Positions 33,316 through 34,904 of a DNA stretch of 34,904 nt are shown piece by piece. This DNA comes from Pseudofrankia coriaricola (GTDB lineage: Bacteria; Actinomycetota; Actinomycetes; Frankiales; Frankiaceae). Within the stretch, counting starts at the first letter, position 1, and every line of letters starts with the position of its first letter. Location: positions 1 to 34,904 of the forward strand of contig NZ_MBLO01000062.1 of the NCBI RefSeq assembly GCF_001854805.1, in the 5' to 3' direction. A program made the position numbers and the translations under genes. The notes under the pieces were generated by a model. The model did not search any database, was not told the DNA's origin, and was given only the letters and a program-made list of their open reading frames with translations.

Positions 33316-34879
33316 CTACGCAGCTCGAGGTCGCCTCCTCGTCAATTTTTCGTCATCACGTCCCGCGATTTCACAACATTCGGCGGATGGCTGGGGAGTG
33401 GGATGCGTGGCCGGGGTCACGGCGAGGACGGTGATGGCTGGGGAGTCGGTGTGCCGGACGGTGGCGTCGGTGGCACGTTTGACCCGGTAGTAGTTGTGGC
33501 GGCCACGTCTGATGACCCTGGGGTTCGTGCGTTCGCGACGTTCGTTGAGCCGTTCGAGGATCTCTTCGTAGGTTTCCCGGAGCGCGCGGTCGTGCCGGTC
33601 AGGGGGAAAAATCCGCCTGGTCGGTGACCTGGCGGCGGGTGACACGCAGCGAGCGTATGAAAGAGAGCCGGTCGGGATCCTCGCCAGCCTCGTCGGCGGC
33701 GGCTGTCATTATCTTTCGGATGGCGTAGTGGGCGAGCAGAAGCGCCCAGAGCTCCTGTCTCACCAGGTCCGGAGACTTCGACCGCAACACTGCACCGGCA
33801 CCTCGCATATGCGTCTTGATCTCGTCGAAGGTGTTCTCTTCTTCCCACCGCTCATGGTAGGCCGCCGCGATTTCCACGGCGGGGACGTCCGCCGGGTCCA
33901 GTACGCTGGCGAGTAGGCAGAATATTTCATTCGCACCGTTGCCGGGTCGGTTCGCCACGGTGTATTCGACGACGCGGGCGATGAGGACGTCGTCCGCGTC
34001 GTCGGCGGGCAGCACGCCTTCGCCACGGGCGGCGGCCGTGGCCGCGGCAGTCAACCGTCCCCGCCGCTTTCCCTGGATCTTCGGGTTGACCAGGACAGTG
34101 AGGAAGGACCCGTCGTCGAGGACGTGGACGACGGGAGTCCGCACCGAGGCGGACAGCCGCCAGGCCAGGTCAGCACCGGTGGCACGGACCTGTTGCCACA
34201 GCTCGAAGCTGTAGAAGTTGCGGTCCGCGAGCAGGAGCATGCCCGGGCGCAGACGGTGCGACAGCTGGGCGGCCAGGGCACGTTCACCGACCCGGCACGA
34301 GTCGATCTCAGCGCCGACGACCGCGTGGGTACCGGCCTCGACCAGCCCGACCACCAGAGCTTTCGGGAAGGCACCGGGATCGGCCTCGCCGCCGGCATAG
34401 CCGAACTCGGCGGCGTTGTCCGGGGAGTTGGGCAGGTCGAACTGGGTGCCATCGATCACCATCAACCGCCGCCCGCCCAGCCAGGCGCCCTTCGTGCCCC
34501 GCCCTGCCTGTGGGAGGGCGAGCCGGTCGAACAGCAGGCGCAACGGTTCGGAACCGAGGCGTTCCCGGGCCTGGCAGATCGCCGGCGTCGTCGGTACCCG
34601 CCATTTCGGGTCCCACGAGCGGAACGCTTTCAACGACGAGACGAGCTTACGCATCACCTCCTCATAGGAGTCCTCAAAGAACAGGCACATCGCCAGCACG
34701 AAATAGACCACGACGTGTGCCGGCAGGAGCCGGACCCGGGTCTGGCGGCGGCCGGCGCGGTTGACCGCCTCATCCACGTCGTCGCGGGATACCACGCTCG
34801 CCAGTACTCCGATAGAAATCCAGTCGGTCAGCCGGCCACCCGGTACCGCCCGCGGAATGCCACTCTGCCCACGCTCCAC
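33316..34879 (-). CDS. IS4-family transposase, in two frames joined at CCC-TGA
   Basis: DDE transposase. Frame 1 (34879-33599, GTG start, 426 residues) has LMVIDGTQFDLPNS (first Asp), LLLADRNFYSFELW (second Asp) and YHERWEEENTFDEIK (Y-2-R-3-E-6-K), the IS4 signature. It stops at TGA 33601-33599 after DQADFSP. The +1 frame continues at once with DRHDRALRETYEEILERLNE and GRHNYYRVKR, the expected IS4 C-terminus, to a stop at 33316. The junction is TTT-TCC-CCC-TGA-C: either a one-base indel or a +1 frameshift on CCC-TGA. The N-terminal part (LPAHVVVYFVLAMCLFFEDS) is typical. The right terminal repeat is beyond the window; the left end was not resolved but must lie within about 50 bp of the TIR gene. 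Confidence 0.85.
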
Positions 34880-34904
34880 CAGCGCATTCTATCGTCCACG
34901 CATC

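Noticed and set aside
1-34904. CRISPR array, rRNA or complete tRNA genes
   Set aside because: No regularly spaced repeats, no rRNA sequence and no complete tRNA cloverleaf noticed on either strand.

Overview
The window is very GC-rich with strong third-position G/C bias, long overlapping open frames and GTG starts, which points to an actinobacterium. The mix of FxLD lanthipeptide genes, many IS elements and broken genes would suit Frankia or a relative, but the genus is an inference. This is an accessory region: most genes are defence-like, biosynthetic or mobile, and several are cut by identifiable insertions.

Layout. 1-357 is the 3' end of a large tyrosine recombinase whose element abuts and truncates a lanthipeptide cyclase gene (lanC). 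1085-4419 (minus) holds a class I lanthipeptide dehydratase gene (lanB) and, upstream of it, an FxLD-family precursor peptide gene. Diverging from these are a NUDIX hydrolase gene and a small zinc-ribbon gene (4627-5561). Two HTH regulators with long helical-repeat C-termini follow on the minus strand (5569-8498). A TGTCCGG/CCGGACA repeat array lies between precursor and NUDIX genes, and a related pair lies upstream of the regulator operon, suggesting a shared circuit. A small gene and an HTH gene come next (8816-11350); the HTH gene is cut by a complete ISAs1-family element with a 10-bp target duplication.

11832-16690 carries an AT-richer HNH endonuclease gene, a one-TM protein gene and a TPR-like/TerD gene, separated by long stretches with no convincing gene. 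16690-18575 is an excisionase/tyrosine-integrase pair. The integrase gene is followed by a short remnant encoding the C-terminus of an acyl-CoA dehydrogenase, the likely attachment site. About 650 bp (integrase 3' end plus this site) recurs at 21097-21745. Between the copies lies a 603-aa PIN-like protein gene on the minus strand, so it looks like a tandemly accreted cargo module. A decayed tRNA-Lys(CTT) 3' end at 21990-22038 suggests a second integration site.

22540-27492 is one ancestral gene with an HsdS-like region, broken by a frameshift and a complete IS21-family element (istA/istB, 6-bp target duplication). An uncharacterised gene follows it. 28894-33186 (homology extends to 33270) encodes a giant TIR / NB-ARC-like ATPase / possible nuclease-like insert / NACHT / pentapeptide / beta-propeller protein. 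It has two STAND-type NTPase modules in one chain and is the strongest candidate for an unusual immune system. Its expected start codon is missing where an IS4-family transposase gene lies immediately upstream. That transposase gene changes frame at a CCC-TGA site. All functional statements rest on reading motifs by eye; no searches were run.
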